DNA of 41,239 nucleotides from Vulcanimicrobiota bacterium (GTDB lineage Bacteria > Vulcanimicrobiota > Vulcanimicrobiia > Vulcanimicrobiales > Vulcanimicrobiaceae). Shown here piece by piece: positions 23,650 through 32,833 of this stretch (positions are counted from its first letter, which is position 1; every line of letters starts with the position of its first letter). The stretch spans positions 31,545-72,783 of the forward strand of contig PLED01000052.1 in NCBI GenBank assembly GCA_003136355.1. Reading direction: 5' to 3'. The position numbers and the translations under genes were made by a program. The notes beneath the pieces are model-generated. The model was not told the origin of the DNA, made no database searches, and saw only the letters and a program-made list of their open reading frames with translations.

Positions 23650-26089
23650 CATGCTGCAGCGGTTGCGGCGCGACGTCGCGTGCGGCAGCGCGCGCTTTCC
23701 GGTCGGCAGGCTTGCCGAGCAGGTGAACCTCGTGGAGTTCGCCGGCTTCGAGCGCCACGCGTTCGGTGAACCCGCGGAATTCCACCGAGACGTGACGCGC
23801 CTGATCGAGCAAGTTGCAGAGAAAAACGCGTACCGCGCCTTCATCGTCTTCAAATGCGACGGCTGCCACTTCAACGGGCGAAGTCGTTACCTCAAGGCTC
23901 ACGTCGCGTCCGGCGTACAGGCAGACAAAGGGCTCTTCCGCGGAGAGTTCGTGCATGTCGGCATAAATGTGATTGCGGTTGAAATCGATCAGATAGGTGC
24001 AGCTTTTCCCGCCCCACTGCACGCGCGATGCCGCCGACCATTGCCAATTCTCAACGCGTTGCGGCACCAAGTGCGGCCGGCCGCTGGTGCGGTATCCGTT
24101 GAGTCCGCCGATCGTTTCCGCGATCGCCCACAAATATTTAGCGCTGGTCCAAGGCGACAGATACATGCCGCGATTCGTTAGCGAACCGCCGTCGAACCAC
24201 TCGCAGAACTCGCCGGGAACGGTGTTGCGCACCGAGCCCGCTTCCATGGTGTCGTAAATCGCCTCCAGCCATCGGACCGCCGCGTCGGGCGAACCGTTGT
24301 GCGCCAGCGCAACCGCGAACCACAGCGTCAGGTCGGGCCACACGCCGCCGAGCAGTCCGAAACCGTGCGACGGGAAGTACCACGCGTCGGCGGTCGAGAT
24401 CGTCCGGATACCAACGGGCGTTTCAAAATCCGCTTCACACAAACGATCCAAGATTTTGCGGCGCTGACCCGCGTCGGCCACGTTAAAGAGAACCGGGAAG
24501 ATTTCGTCGGCGGTAAAGTTGTCTTGATAGTTCTGCTGCTGATCGTAGTTCAATACGAACGCGGCGGTGTCGTCGTTGTAGAGATACTGCATCACCGCTT
24601 GGCGCAGCGCCTGCGACTCTTGCGAATACTTGCTCCAACGATCGTTGTCGCCGACGACGGCCGAAAGCATCGCGGCCGCATCGAGTGCGAACACTGCCTC
24701 GGCATTGATTTCGGTGACGGCGCCGTCGAGCGTGTAGTAGGGGATGATGTTGCGCCACGAACTGATGCCGAACATGTCGACGCCGCCGGCGCGGCAAAAA
24801 ATCAAGCCGTTCTTGTCGCGCTGGGTCAGCATGTAGTCGGCGATCTTGCAGATCAGCGGAAACCACTGGCGGACCCACTGATCGTCGAGCGTCGCATTGT
24901 AATGGTGAAGCATCGCGATCAGGTGCAACGGCGTATCGTCGTTGATGTTGAGGTCGTACGAAGTCTTAAAACCGCTGACGCCGCGCACGTACTCGATCAT
25001 CTCGCCGCTCTCGTCGGCGAATTTATTGAAGACTTCGATCGCGTCGCGGCTGAATTGCGGTAAGAAATAGTCGAACCCGTGCACGAACCACGACGTGTCG
25101 CGCGAGACGAGAATATCCGAAGGCGGCGAGTTCGTCGACCCCCACCCGTTCGGGTAGTGCTTGATGACGCGCAGCATGTTCGCGCGGGCCCAAACCACGG
25201 CGCGGCTAATCGCCGGCGACGGGCAAATGAACCGCGCGTCGCGGAGTTTGATTGCGAAATAGCGCTGCGTTTCGTGCAGCGCCTTTGGATCGTGTAGCAG
25301 CTGCTCGAGCACGGGACGCGACTTCTCGCGGCCGTCCTTGTGAAAGACGACGGCCAGCCGCAGCGCTTCGCGCGACCCGGGCGGTACGGTTATGCGGTAC
25401 TCGAACGCCCCGAAAATGCGGCGGCTGACGCACTCGGCCAGCTGCGGCGTCACTTCTTCTAAATGTTCGTCGGGCTTTAGCGAGCCGACGCGCATGCTGT
25501 GCAGCATGACTTGCTCGCGCACGCCGACGACCGACGCGTGCGGCGAAAGCGAGGCGCCCCACCAGCGTTCGGCGCCGGTCTGCTGATTTTTCGAGCAGAT
25601 ATAATCGCCTTCGACCGATGCGTGCACTTCGTGTTCCGGCTCGCCGTAAAAACGCTGACCGACCAAGAGCGCCCACGGGAAAGCCGTCACTTCAACGGGC
25701 GTGCCACCCGGATTATAGAGCGTGATGTCCACAACGAAACTGACCGCGCATTCGTGCTGCGGCCCGTGCGGAACGTAAAAGGCTTCGGTCACATGCAGGC
25801 GATCGGCCAGCGTGAACTCCGAGATTTGCGCGTAAGGAAGAAACGTAAACTCGCGCGTGATTTGATGCGGGAAAATCGTCTGCTTCAGCTCGCGCAGACG
25901 ATACGCGACCTGATGCGTGCCGAAGATGATCTGATCGGTGTCGGCATCCCACAGCCCCCGGACGCCGCCCTTCGCAGTCGATTGCGCATAGGTCTTGAAA
26001 TTTCCGAGCAAAAGGCCGTAGGGCGTCTGGGCTTCCGGCAAGACGTAGGCGCAAAATTCGTTGTGCTGTGCGTCGTAGCTCGCCCGCAT
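23645..26089 (-). CDS. Six-hairpin glycosidase (amylo-alpha-1,6-glucosidase-like)
   Basis: 814 residues, no signal peptide. An N-terminal beta-rich part (about 1-270) with FTLADRLHVTEAFYVP is followed by an alpha/alpha-barrel domain: WARANMLRVIKHYPNGWG, SRDTSWFVHGFDYF, SYDLNINDDTPLHLIAMLHHY, YTLDGAVTEINAEAVFALDAAAM and PGEFCEWFDGG...MYLSPWTSAKYLWAI. A C-terminal beta segment follows. Several Asp/Glu in these blocks could be the acid/base pair. This is the clan of GH15/GH63/GH94/GH116-like glucosidases and glycosyl phosphorylases; I cannot assign the family or substrate. The start ATG 26089 has no clear ribosome site; it is divergent from ispE. Confidence 0.75.
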   Translation of the reverse strand: MRASYDAQHNEFCAYVLPEAQTPYGLLLGNFKTYAQSTAKGGVRGLWDADTDQIIFGTHQVAYRLRELKQTIFPHQITREFTFLPYAQISEFTLADRLHVTEAFYVPHGPQHECAVSFVVDITLYNPGGTPVEVTAFPWALLVGQRFYGEPEHEVHASVEGDYICSKNQQTGAERWWGASLSPHASVVGVREQVMLHSMRVGSLKPDEHLEEVTPQLAECVSRRIFGAFEYRITVPPGSREALRLAVVFHKDGREKSRPVLEQLLHDPKALHETQRYFAIKLRDARFICPSPAISRAVVWARANMLRVIKHYPNGWGSTNSPPSDILVSRDTSWFVHGFDYFLPQFSRDAIEVFNKFADESGEMIEYVRGVSGFKTSYDLNINDDTPLHLIAMLHHYNATLDDQWVRQWFPLICKIADYMLTQRDKNGLIFCRAGGVDMFGISSWRNIIPYYTLDGAVTEINAEAVFALDAAAMLSAVVGDNDRWSKYSQESQALRQAVMQYLYNDDTAAFVLNYDQQQNYQDNFTADEIFPVLFNVADAGQRRKILDRLCEADFETPVGIRTISTADAWYFPSHGFGLLGGVWPDLTLWFAVALAHNGSPDAAVRWLEAIYDTMEAGSVRNTVPGEFCEWFDGGSLTNRGMYLSPWTSAKYLWAIAETIGGLNGYRTSGRPHLVPQRVENWQWSAASRVQWGGKSCTYLIDFNRNHIYADMHELSAEEPFVCLYAGRDVSLEVTTSPVEVAAVAFEDDEGAVRVFLCNLLDQARHVSVEFRGFTERVALEAGELHEVHLLGKPADRKARAAARDVAPQPLQHV

Positions 26090-26179
26090 TGGCGATGGTC
26101 TACGACCTCGCTATGCGATGTCCCGCCACACCCCGGACCAGGGGATGCGCTAATTCGAGAACAAGAGCTTCGCCAAACA

Positions 26180-27049
26180 ATGAAGGCAGGCGTTACGTTG
26201 CAGGCCCCGGCGAAACTAAATCTTTCGCTCGAAGTGCTCGGCCGGGTCGCGGGCGGTCTCCACGGTATCCGAAGCGTGATGGTGCCGGTCGATCTCTGCG
26301 ACGAGCTCGCGATCTCTCCGGGCGGCGAGGACCTGCGATTTCTTTGCGACGATCCGGCCCTGCAAAACGAAAACCTGGTCGAGCGCGCCTATCGCATCCT
26401 CGATGTGCAAGCGGGCGCGAAAATCGAACTGCGCAAAAATATTCCGGTGCAAGCGGGTCTGGGAGGCGGGTCGAGCGATGCCGCGGCGATTCTTCTTGCT
26501 GCGCAGCGCGGAGCTTTCGGAAGCGTACCGCAGATAGATTACGTGCAAGCGGCGATGGAATTGGGATCGGACGTACCCTTCTTCTTGGTGGAAACCGCCG
26601 CGCTCGTCGAAAGCACGGGCGAACGCGTGACGGCGCTTGGAAAAGCGCCCGACTGGCATGCGGTGATTGTGAAGCCGCCGGTTTCGGTTTCCACGCGCGA
26701 TGCGTATGCGAGGTTGGACGAAAGCGAGCGCGGGTCGCGCCCGCGCAACGCTTCGGTAAGTTTGCGTTTAGGGGAAGCACTGCAGCGCGGAGATTTCGAT
26801 CGGGTGATTGAGTTGCAACAAAACGATTTTCTCGATGCCGTCTCTTCAACGGCCGAGATCGCACAAGCGCTCGATATGCTGCGGGAGGCGGGCGCGCGCA
26901 AACCGATGCTGAGCGGTTCGGGTTCGGCTGTCTACTCTTTGGCTCGCACGACCGCGGAGCGCGACAAACTCGCCGAGCGTATCGCCGCCGTGCCGGAGTT
27001 CGAGATCTTCGCATGCGCCTTCCGGAGCGGCGCGGCATGGACGCGATAG
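26180..27049 (+). CDS. ispE: 4-diphosphocytidyl-2-C-methyl-D-erythritol kinase
   Basis: ATP-dependent kinase of the MEP isoprenoid pathway. 289 residues from ATG 26180. GHMP kinase motifs: APAKLNLSLEVLGR at the N-terminus (substrate lysine and asparagine), the ATP loop PVQAGLGGGSSDAAA, GSDVPFFL with the catalytic Asp, and MLSGSGSAVYSL near the C-terminus. The family's usual R-x-DGYH- segment is altered here to AGGLHGIRSVM, so the Asp-Gly-Tyr-His motif is not exact. The frame is open far upstream, but that part is antisense to the glycosidase. The 90-bp gap to the divergent glycosidase gene has no clear promoter that I can defend. Confidence 0.93.
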   Translation: MKAGVTLQAPAKLNLSLEVLGRVAGGLHGIRSVMVPVDLCDELAISPGGEDLRFLCDDPALQNENLVERAYRILDVQAGAKIELRKNIPVQAGLGGGSSDAAAILLAAQRGAFGSVPQIDYVQAAMELGSDVPFFLVETAALVESTGERVTALGKAPDWHAVIVKPPVSVSTRDAYARLDESERGSRPRNASVSLRLGEALQRGDFDRVIELQQNDFLDAVSSTAEIAQALDMLREAGARKPMLSGSGSAVYSLARTTAERDKLAERIAAVPEFEIFACAFRSGAAWTR

Positions 27050-27783
27050 TCCTGGCGGGCGGTCCGCACGACGAACTTGCCGCTCATACGCCCGGCGCGC
27101 CGAATAAAGCCTTCGTCGAAATCAACGGCGCGACGCTCGTCGAGCGCACGCTGCGCGCGCTGCGAGATTCGGCGGACGTCGGACGCATCGTGGTTGTCGC
27201 GCCGCCGTCAACGCACGGATCGGCCGCGCTCGCCTTAGCGGACGAGGTGCGTCCCGACGGCGTGCGCATTCGCGACAGTTTGCGCAGCGGGCTCGCGGGC
27301 AGCGACCCGAACGCCGATCTGTTGATCAGCGCGTCGGACTTGCCGGTGCTTACGCCGCGGGCAATCGACGACTATATCGGGCGCGCGCAAGCCGCGGCCG
27401 CCGATCTCACCTACGGTTGCCTTGAGAAGTCCGTGCACCTCGCCGCGTTTCCGGAAGCGCCGCATACATGGGCGCACCTGCGCGACGGGGATTACTGCGG
27501 CACCGGTTTCATCTCGATGAAGCCGCGTGTTTGGCCCGCGCTCGATCGCGTGATCGAAAGGTTGGGAGAGGCGCGCAAGAACCCGCTCAAACTCGCGTCG
27601 CTTTTCGGCTGGCGCATTCTGTGGCGGTACGCGCTGAAGCGCTTGACCATCGCGCAAGCCGAGGCGCGGGCTTCGTATGTGATCGGAGCGCCGGTCCGCG
27701 CGATCGTCTCACCATATGCGGAGATCGGGATAAACGTCGACCGGCTGAGCGACATCGCGCTCGCCGGAAAGCTCGCGCGCTAA
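27037..27783 (+). CDS. MobA-like nucleotidyltransferase
   Basis: 248 residues from ATG 27037, 10 nt after GGAG; ATG 27013 is possible. The glycosyltransferase-A-type nucleotidyltransferase signature is clear: AIVLAGG at the N-terminus, PNKAFVEINGATLVERTL, ISASDLPVLTP with the metal-binding Asp, and a C-terminal IGINVD segment. Relatives transfer GMP or CMP to molybdopterin, cobinamide or sugar phosphates. No cobalamin or molybdopterin gene is nearby, so the substrate is open. It overlaps ispE by 13 bp and ubiX convergently by 4 bp. Confidence 0.85.
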   Translation: MDAIVLAGGPHDELAAHTPGAPNKAFVEINGATLVERTLRALRDSADVGRIVVVAPPSTHGSAALALADEVRPDGVRIRDSLRSGLAGSDPNADLLISASDLPVLTPRAIDDYIGRAQAAAADLTYGCLEKSVHLAAFPEAPHTWAHLRDGDYCGTGFISMKPRVWPALDRVIERLGEARKNPLKLASLFGWRILWRYALKRLTIAQAEARASYVIGAPVRAIVSPYAEIGINVDRLSDIALAGKLAR

Positions 27784-28337
27784 GACCAGCGCTCGAAAAG
27801 TTTGTGCTCGACGCCGAACTGGTCGAGCGCTTTGCCGACGGTGTGCGCGACGATATCGTCGACCGATTTCGGATTGGCGTAAAGCGCCGGCATAGGCGGC
27901 ATGATCACAGCGCCGATCTCGGCCAGTTGCGTCAGCGTGCGCAAGTGGCCAAGGTGCAGCGGCGTCTCGCGCACGATCAGCACCAACTTTCGTCTTTCCT
28001 TTAAACAGACGTCGGCGGCGCGCACGAGCAGATTTGCGTTCAACGAATGGGCGATTGCGCCGGCACTTCCGATCGAACACGGAATGACGAGCATGCCTTC
28101 GGTGATGAACGACCCGCTGGAAATAGCCGCCGCCAAATCGTCGTGATCGTATGAGACGTCCGCTAGCGCCTCAAAATCCTTAACGGTCTTCTTGGTCTCC
28201 AGCTCAATCGTACGCGCAGCTTGCCGGCTGACGACCAAGTGCGTCTCGACGTCGGATGCACCGCGCAAAACCTCGAGCGCTCGATAGGCAAACGCGCTTC
28301 CACTCGCTCCGCTGACGCCGATGATGATTCGCCGCAT
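27780..28337 (-). CDS. ubiX: Flavin prenyltransferase UbiX
   Basis: Makes prenylated FMN, the cofactor of UbiD-type decarboxylases. 185 residues. The FMN-binding GVSGASGSAFAY, the VVSRQAART segment, IPCSIGSAGAIAHSL, and the dimethylallyl-phosphate-binding region CLKERRKLVLIVRETPLH are all present. No ubiD gene is in the window. The start is ATG 28337 without a Shine-Dalgarno sequence; a TATAAC box ends 8 nt upstream, so this gene too may be leaderless. Convergent with the nucleotidyltransferase gene (4-bp overlap), divergent from the nuclease gene. Confidence 0.94.
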   Translation of the reverse strand: MRRIIIGVSGASGSAFAYRALEVLRGASDVETHLVVSRQAARTIELETKKTVKDFEALADVSYDHDDLAAAISSGSFITEGMLVIPCSIGSAGAIAHSLNANLLVRAADVCLKERRKLVLIVRETPLHLGHLRTLTQLAEIGAVIMPPMPALYANPKSVDDIVAHTVGKALDQFGVEHKLFERWS

Positions 28338-28345
28338 GACGCGCG

Positions 28346-28351
28346 GTTATA
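28346..28351 (-). promoter_or_regulatory. Candidate -10 box for ubiX
   Basis: TATAAC on the minus strand; 8 nt separate it from the ubiX ATG, leaving room for a leader of only 0-2 nt. No -35 consensus is apparent. Confidence 0.35.
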
Positions 28352-28396
28352 CGCTGCGAGGAGGGTCGCCTTCGTACATTTTCCAAAGAGAGCATC

Positions 28397-29644
28397 GTGC
28401 AGTCGGCGGAGCAGCGTGCTTTTCTCGCGGCGGCTTTGGCGTGGACGCGAAGACCGGAAGAACGCCACGCGGTGCGGATGCTGCAATCTCCGTTCTCCGG
28501 CGTCCCCCAAGATCTCGGCGCCGCGTATGCCGCGCTCTCGGCGAGCAAGGGCGGCCTGCTCGATCGCCTCGCGCAAGAGCGCTCGCTCGCGCCCTTTGCG
28601 GTGGCGCTGCGCGAACTCGAGAAAATTGGGGACGGCGAGACCGCGCGGCAAGAAATCGTGCGCCGCTTTCAACTCGAAGCGGACGTGCGGCCGCCGGTTC
28701 CCGTTGAGCGCAGCGAGCTGACGCTTTGCGAGCCCGCCGTTCCCGAACCTCGTCTTGGAATGCGCGCTACGCGACCGCGATTTTCGGCCTCGCAGCTCAA
28801 CGCATACGTCGAGTGTCCGCGAAAATGGTTTTACCGGTACATGTGCGGCGCCGTCGAGGACAAAGGATCGTCGGCTTCTTTCTACGGCACCGCATTTCAC
28901 GCCGCGCTCGAAGCCTTGCACGGCGAATTTCCGCGTCCAGGCGATGCGGATCCGGCCGAGCTTTCGCTCAAACTCGAAGGCCTAGTCAATTCCGCTTTCG
29001 ACCGTCACCGCAACAATTTCGAAACGCCCGTGGAGTATGAACTGCAGCGCCGCCGCGCGCAGCGTACCGCGAAAAAATATGTCGAATGGCTGCTCGCTGA
29101 AGCCAAGCGCGCCTCTTTTACCGTCGTCGGCTGCGAGCTCTCGGCCGAGCTGGAGATGGAAGGCTACGAATTCATCGGCTACATCGACCGGCTGGATCGC
29201 GACGACAAGACCGGCGCGGTAGCCGTGATCGACTACAAAACCGGGACGATCGCCACCAGCGCCGCGGAGTACCGCGAAAAAATCCGCCAGTTCAAAGATT
29301 TTCAACTGCCGTTTTATTACTGGGCGCGTACGGCCGAAGGCGACAAAGTTTGGAAGCTGGCGCTGCTTCCCCTGAAAGACGCGCTGCTCGACGTACAGCC
29401 GATCGTTCTCGAAGTCGTGCCCGTGCCATCGGAGATCGGCCGTTCGCACAGTGCGACCGGCGTGATTCCGCTGGGCGAACTCGAGCGCGCGCGCGGGCGC
29501 ATGATCGAAATATGCGCGGAGCTGACGGCCGGTACGACGACCGCGTTTGCCGTTACAAGCGATCCGTCGGCGTGCATGTACTGTGCCTATGCCGTCGCCT
29601 GCGCGGATCGACCTTATCCACCGGATCAGCGGTTCGGACGATGA
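28397..29644 (+). CDS. RecB/AddB-type PD-(D/E)XK nuclease with Fe-S cysteines
   Basis: 415 residues from GTG 28397. The first 135 residues look like a fragment of a helicase lobe (VRMLQSPFSGVPQDLG resembles the LRSPF block of AddB/RecB). The nuclease domain follows: C140 in VECPRKWFYRYM, H168 in GTAFHAAL, D264 in IDRLD and D279-Y-K281 in VIDYKTG. Three more cysteines, C393, C396 and C402 (CMYCAYAVAC), complete the four-Cys iron-sulfur staple of AddB and Cas4 nucleases. The stop overlaps the helicase start as ATGA, so the two form one unit, probably a double-strand-break end-processing enzyme. No Cas genes are present, so Cas4 is unlikely. Confidence 0.88.
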   Translation: MQSAEQRAFLAAALAWTRRPEERHAVRMLQSPFSGVPQDLGAAYAALSASKGGLLDRLAQERSLAPFAVALRELEKIGDGETARQEIVRRFQLEADVRPPVPVERSELTLCEPAVPEPRLGMRATRPRFSASQLNAYVECPRKWFYRYMCGAVEDKGSSASFYGTAFHAALEALHGEFPRPGDADPAELSLKLEGLVNSAFDRHRNNFETPVEYELQRRRAQRTAKKYVEWLLAEAKRASFTVVGCELSAELEMEGYEFIGYIDRLDRDDKTGAVAVIDYKTGTIATSAAEYREKIRQFKDFQLPFYYWARTAEGDKVWKLALLPLKDALLDVQPIVLEVVPVPSEIGRSHSATGVIPLGELERARGRMIEICAELTAGTTTAFAVTSDPSACMYCAYAVACADRPYPPDQRFGR

Positions 29645-31842
29645 GCCGCTTCATTACCGGCGCGGCCGGAACCGGAAAAACGGCCGAACTCGTGCGGCGC
29701 GCGAATGAGGCGGGGCAAACAAGTGCCGTACTCATGACGGCGCCGTCGGCAGCTTCGCTCGACGTCGTGCGGAAACTCCGCGGCGGCGAACGCATCGAAG
29801 TGCGCGCACTCGACGAACTCGCGCTGGAAATTCTCGTGCGGAAGGCCGGCGATGGACCGCGGCCGGAGCTTATCGACGACGTTCAAGCGGCGTTGCTGTT
29901 CGAGGAATCGGCGCAGCCGCTGCTTTCGCTCGAATGGACCGAGTTCATGGAAGCCACAGTCGATCCGGAAGTGCCGGGACTGCGCGCACCCCAGCGTTTC
30001 TTGGATGCGGCTTTCCATTTGTTCTGTAAGTTCCGCGACGCACTCGTTTCGCCCGAGCAATTCCTGGAAAGCGCGCTGCGCGGCGCCACCGCATTTTACG
30101 CGCAACCTCCGAATTTCGCGCACCCGGATTTGCTGTACTACACGAAAGACACGCACCAGGACTCGCTTGACGTCGACAGTGCGGAACTTCAGCGTCAGTA
30201 CCGGCGCGAGGTCGATCTGGCGAAAATCCTGGCCAAACTTTATCGCTCCTATTTGGATCATCCGGTCAAGCGCGGCTGCCTGAGCCCTCGCGATGCGATA
30301 GCGGAGGCCGTAAAAGCATTACGCGACGCTCCCGCTCTCGCCGCCGAAGTGCGCGAACGCTACCCCGCCGCGTTTGTCGATGACGCGCAGGGACTGACGC
30401 TCGCGCAGCTGCAGCTGCTTCAAGCCGTTTACGGAGATAATGCCGACGCCGTGTCTTTCGCGCTCGACGAAGCTTCGGCGACGTCGACCTTCCGCGGCGC
30501 GCGCCCGGATCGCGTGCTCGCGCTGCCCGGCGATCGCGCCGATTTAACCGAACAGCACCGCAGCCCGTTCGCCGTCGATGTCGCTTGCCGCCATCTGCTC
30601 GGCGCGCATGGCTCCCCGCCGGTCAGCACGGATCCGCAAGTCGGGCTTACACTTTTTCGCGCGACGACCAAGAAAGCCGAAACGCAGTTCGTGGCCGAGC
30701 ACGTCGCCGGACTGCTGGCAGAGGGCTCGCAGCCGAGTGAAATCGCGTTGCTGTTCCGTTCGGTTGCAAACGCGCGCGCTTATTGCGACGTATTGCTCGA
30801 CCGGAACATCCCCGCGCAAATAGCGGGCGATCTCAACGTCTTCGCCGAGCCCGAAGCCGTCGACGCGCTCGCGATTCTCTGGTTCGTGCACGACCCGTTC
30901 CGCCACGAATATCTGCTGCGCGTGCTTTCCGGGCCGGCTCTTGCGTTCGCGGACTCAACGCTAGCCTCGCTGTGCGCCGAACCGGAAGATTCGCAGACGC
31001 TGCTCTTCACCGAAGAACCGCTGCCCGAAACCGGACCGCACGCGCCGCGCTGGGATCCGATGCGCGACGTGCGCCTGGGATGGAACGTGCTGCGCGGCGA
31101 TCGCGACGGAGCGCTGCCCGATTTGGCGCGCGACCGTCTGATGCGGCTGCGCGAACTGCGCAAAGAATGGCTGAATGCACTGCGCGCGCTTCCGCTTCCG
31201 GAACTGGCGCGATTAGTCTGGAGCCAAGGCCTAGCGCGAAAAGGCTCACCCGGATCGGCGCGCGCCGGCTACCAGCAATTGACGCTGCAGCGGCTGTACG
31301 ATCGTATCGAAACATTCGCTTCAGCCCATCCGGACGCGTCCCTTGCGGAATTTTTGGTCTACGCCGAAGAGCGCCAGTACAGCGAGTTCGAATCGTGCGA
31401 AACGATTGAGGGCGGCGAAACGGTGCGCATCCTAAGCATCGACGCCGCAGCGGGACGCGAGTTCGATCACATTCTGTTGCCAAACGTTCGGGCCGGCGCC
31501 TTTCCACGCTACTACGTTCCCGACGCGTTCTTATACAGCCCCAGCCAAGGCATGATTGCCAAAGAAAACGTCGGCGAAGCGCGGGCCGCCCGCACGGCAA
31601 AGTTTACCTATTATATGTTTCGCAGCAAAACGCGGGAGCGCTACAATCGCGAAGAGCGTCGCGCGTTCGTCTATGCGTTGCGCCGCGCAAAGCGTTCGGC
31701 ACTCGTGACGGCGCATGAAAAAGCGACGCGCGGCATTGCGGCGCCCGAATTTTTGGCTGAACTGCAAGCCGCGCGTATTCCGGGCGCCGTCGACCTATCG
31801 GATAAGTGGCGTTCCACCGGCTCGGCTCGCTCCGCTCGATGA
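29641..31842 (+). CDS. UvrD/AddB-like superfamily I helicase
   Basis: 733 residues from ATG 29641. Walker A GAAGTGKT is at residues 7-14. Motif II reads FVDDAQGL (D247, D248, Q250) where classical members have DExQ. A motif IV-like LTEQHRSPF, motif V-like ILSIDAAAGREFDHILLP and motif VI EERRAFVYALRRAKR (from about residue 671) are in order, so ATP hydrolysis is plausible. No nuclease domain follows; the preceding gene supplies it. Together they resemble AddB with its two halves encoded separately and in reversed order. The first start is set by ATGA overlap; the stop overlaps the GNAT gene by ATGA as well. Confidence 0.85.
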   Translation: MSRFITGAAGTGKTAELVRRANEAGQTSAVLMTAPSAASLDVVRKLRGGERIEVRALDELALEILVRKAGDGPRPELIDDVQAALLFEESAQPLLSLEWTEFMEATVDPEVPGLRAPQRFLDAAFHLFCKFRDALVSPEQFLESALRGATAFYAQPPNFAHPDLLYYTKDTHQDSLDVDSAELQRQYRREVDLAKILAKLYRSYLDHPVKRGCLSPRDAIAEAVKALRDAPALAAEVRERYPAAFVDDAQGLTLAQLQLLQAVYGDNADAVSFALDEASATSTFRGARPDRVLALPGDRADLTEQHRSPFAVDVACRHLLGAHGSPPVSTDPQVGLTLFRATTKKAETQFVAEHVAGLLAEGSQPSEIALLFRSVANARAYCDVLLDRNIPAQIAGDLNVFAEPEAVDALAILWFVHDPFRHEYLLRVLSGPALAFADSTLASLCAEPEDSQTLLFTEEPLPETGPHAPRWDPMRDVRLGWNVLRGDRDGALPDLARDRLMRLRELRKEWLNALRALPLPELARLVWSQGLARKGSPGSARAGYQQLTLQRLYDRIETFASAHPDASLAEFLVYAEERQYSEFESCETIEGGETVRILSIDAAAGREFDHILLPNVRAGAFPRYYVPDAFLYSPSQGMIAKENVGEARAARTAKFTYYMFRSKTRERYNREERRAFVYALRRAKRSALVTAHEKATRGIAAPEFLAELQAARIPGAVDLSDKWRSTGSARSAR

Positions 31843-32804
31843 GCGAGACGCTCAGCTCGATTCCGGCCGAGGAGTACGCTAAACGCGTGCTGCCTTTGAC
31901 CGCACCGCTTTGGGCGAATGGCCGGACGTTCGATGCGTACGTTTCGCAAACGCTGCAACTCGCGCGCACGGATTACGGCAAAAAACACTACCAAACGCTC
32001 GGACTGCGATCCGGGAAAGCCATCGTCGCATCGTTCAAACGCTACGAACGGATCGCATGGCTGCGCTCGAACAGGCTCGCCTCGATCGGCATCGGCGCAG
32101 TCTTCACTCCGCCGGAGCAGCGGGGGCGCGGTTACGCCAGCGCGATGCTTGCGATGGCGCTGGATATCGCGAAATCGCAGCGCTTTGATTTCGCCTACCT
32201 CTTCTCGGATATTCATCCGCAATTTTACAGGGCGCTCGGGTTCGTCGAGCTGCCGTCACGACTGATATCGTTTCGCGCCGACGCGCTTTCGCAGACGCGC
32301 ATTGATGTCGCGCCCATGACACAAAAAGATTGGCCGGCCATCCGGCGCTGTTTCGACGCCACGCAGTCGCTGCGCGACTGGGGATTCGAACGCGGGCCTG
32401 CGTTTTGGAAGTGGCTGCAATCGCGCATCCAGCACGGTTCGGAACATACGAGCGGACATGCCGTGCATTTAGTCGTGCGTCGCGGGCGCGGGATCGCGGC
32501 CTACGTTTTCGGCCAGCGCGAACCTGCCCATGATGCTTATGTGCTCGACGAGTTCGGATTTGCCGGCGAAAAAGACCGCAGACTTGTCGCGCCGCTCCTG
32601 CGCGCCGCCGCGGGTGACCTACGAAAAATTACGGGCTGGCTCCCGCCGGACAACGTGCGCGGACTACTGCCGCGCGGTTCGGTCCGCAAGCGCAAAGACG
32701 CGACCCTCATGGTCGCTCCGCTTAGCGCGCGCGGCAAGAAATTCTTAGAGCGCGCTAAAACGACCGGCGCCGCCGACGGAGTGTGGTCGACGGACCATAT
32801 TTAG
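31839..32804 (+). CDS. GNAT-family N-acetyltransferase (Eis-like)
   Basis: 321 residues from ATG 31839, overlapping the helicase stop. The acetyl-CoA-binding motif is PPEQRGRGYASAMLAMAL, preceded by the strand IGAVFT and followed by AYLFSDIHPQFYRALGF, the usual GNAT beta5 region. The second half (MTQKDWPAIRRCFDATQ...) resembles the second GNAT repeat of Eis-type proteins, although it is shorter than Mycobacterium Eis (about 400 residues). The substrate is unknown; coupling to a repair enzyme does not explain it. A copy of the interspersed repeat follows 29 bp after the stop. Confidence 0.85.
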   Translation: MSETLSSIPAEEYAKRVLPLTAPLWANGRTFDAYVSQTLQLARTDYGKKHYQTLGLRSGKAIVASFKRYERIAWLRSNRLASIGIGAVFTPPEQRGRGYASAMLAMALDIAKSQRFDFAYLFSDIHPQFYRALGFVELPSRLISFRADALSQTRIDVAPMTQKDWPAIRRCFDATQSLRDWGFERGPAFWKWLQSRIQHGSEHTSGHAVHLVVRRGRGIAAYVFGQREPAHDAYVLDEFGFAGEKDRRLVAPLLRAAAGDLRKITGWLPPDNVRGLLPRGSVRKRKDATLMVAPLSARGKKFLERAKTTGAADGVWSTDHI

Positions 32805-32833
32805 GAGCGTGGACGTACGCGGTTTGTATTGGT

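Noticed and set aside
28397-29644. Cas4 as identity of the four-Cys nuclease
   Set aside because: No CRISPR repeats or cas genes; larger than Cas4, with a helicase-lobe remnant and a coupled helicase gene.
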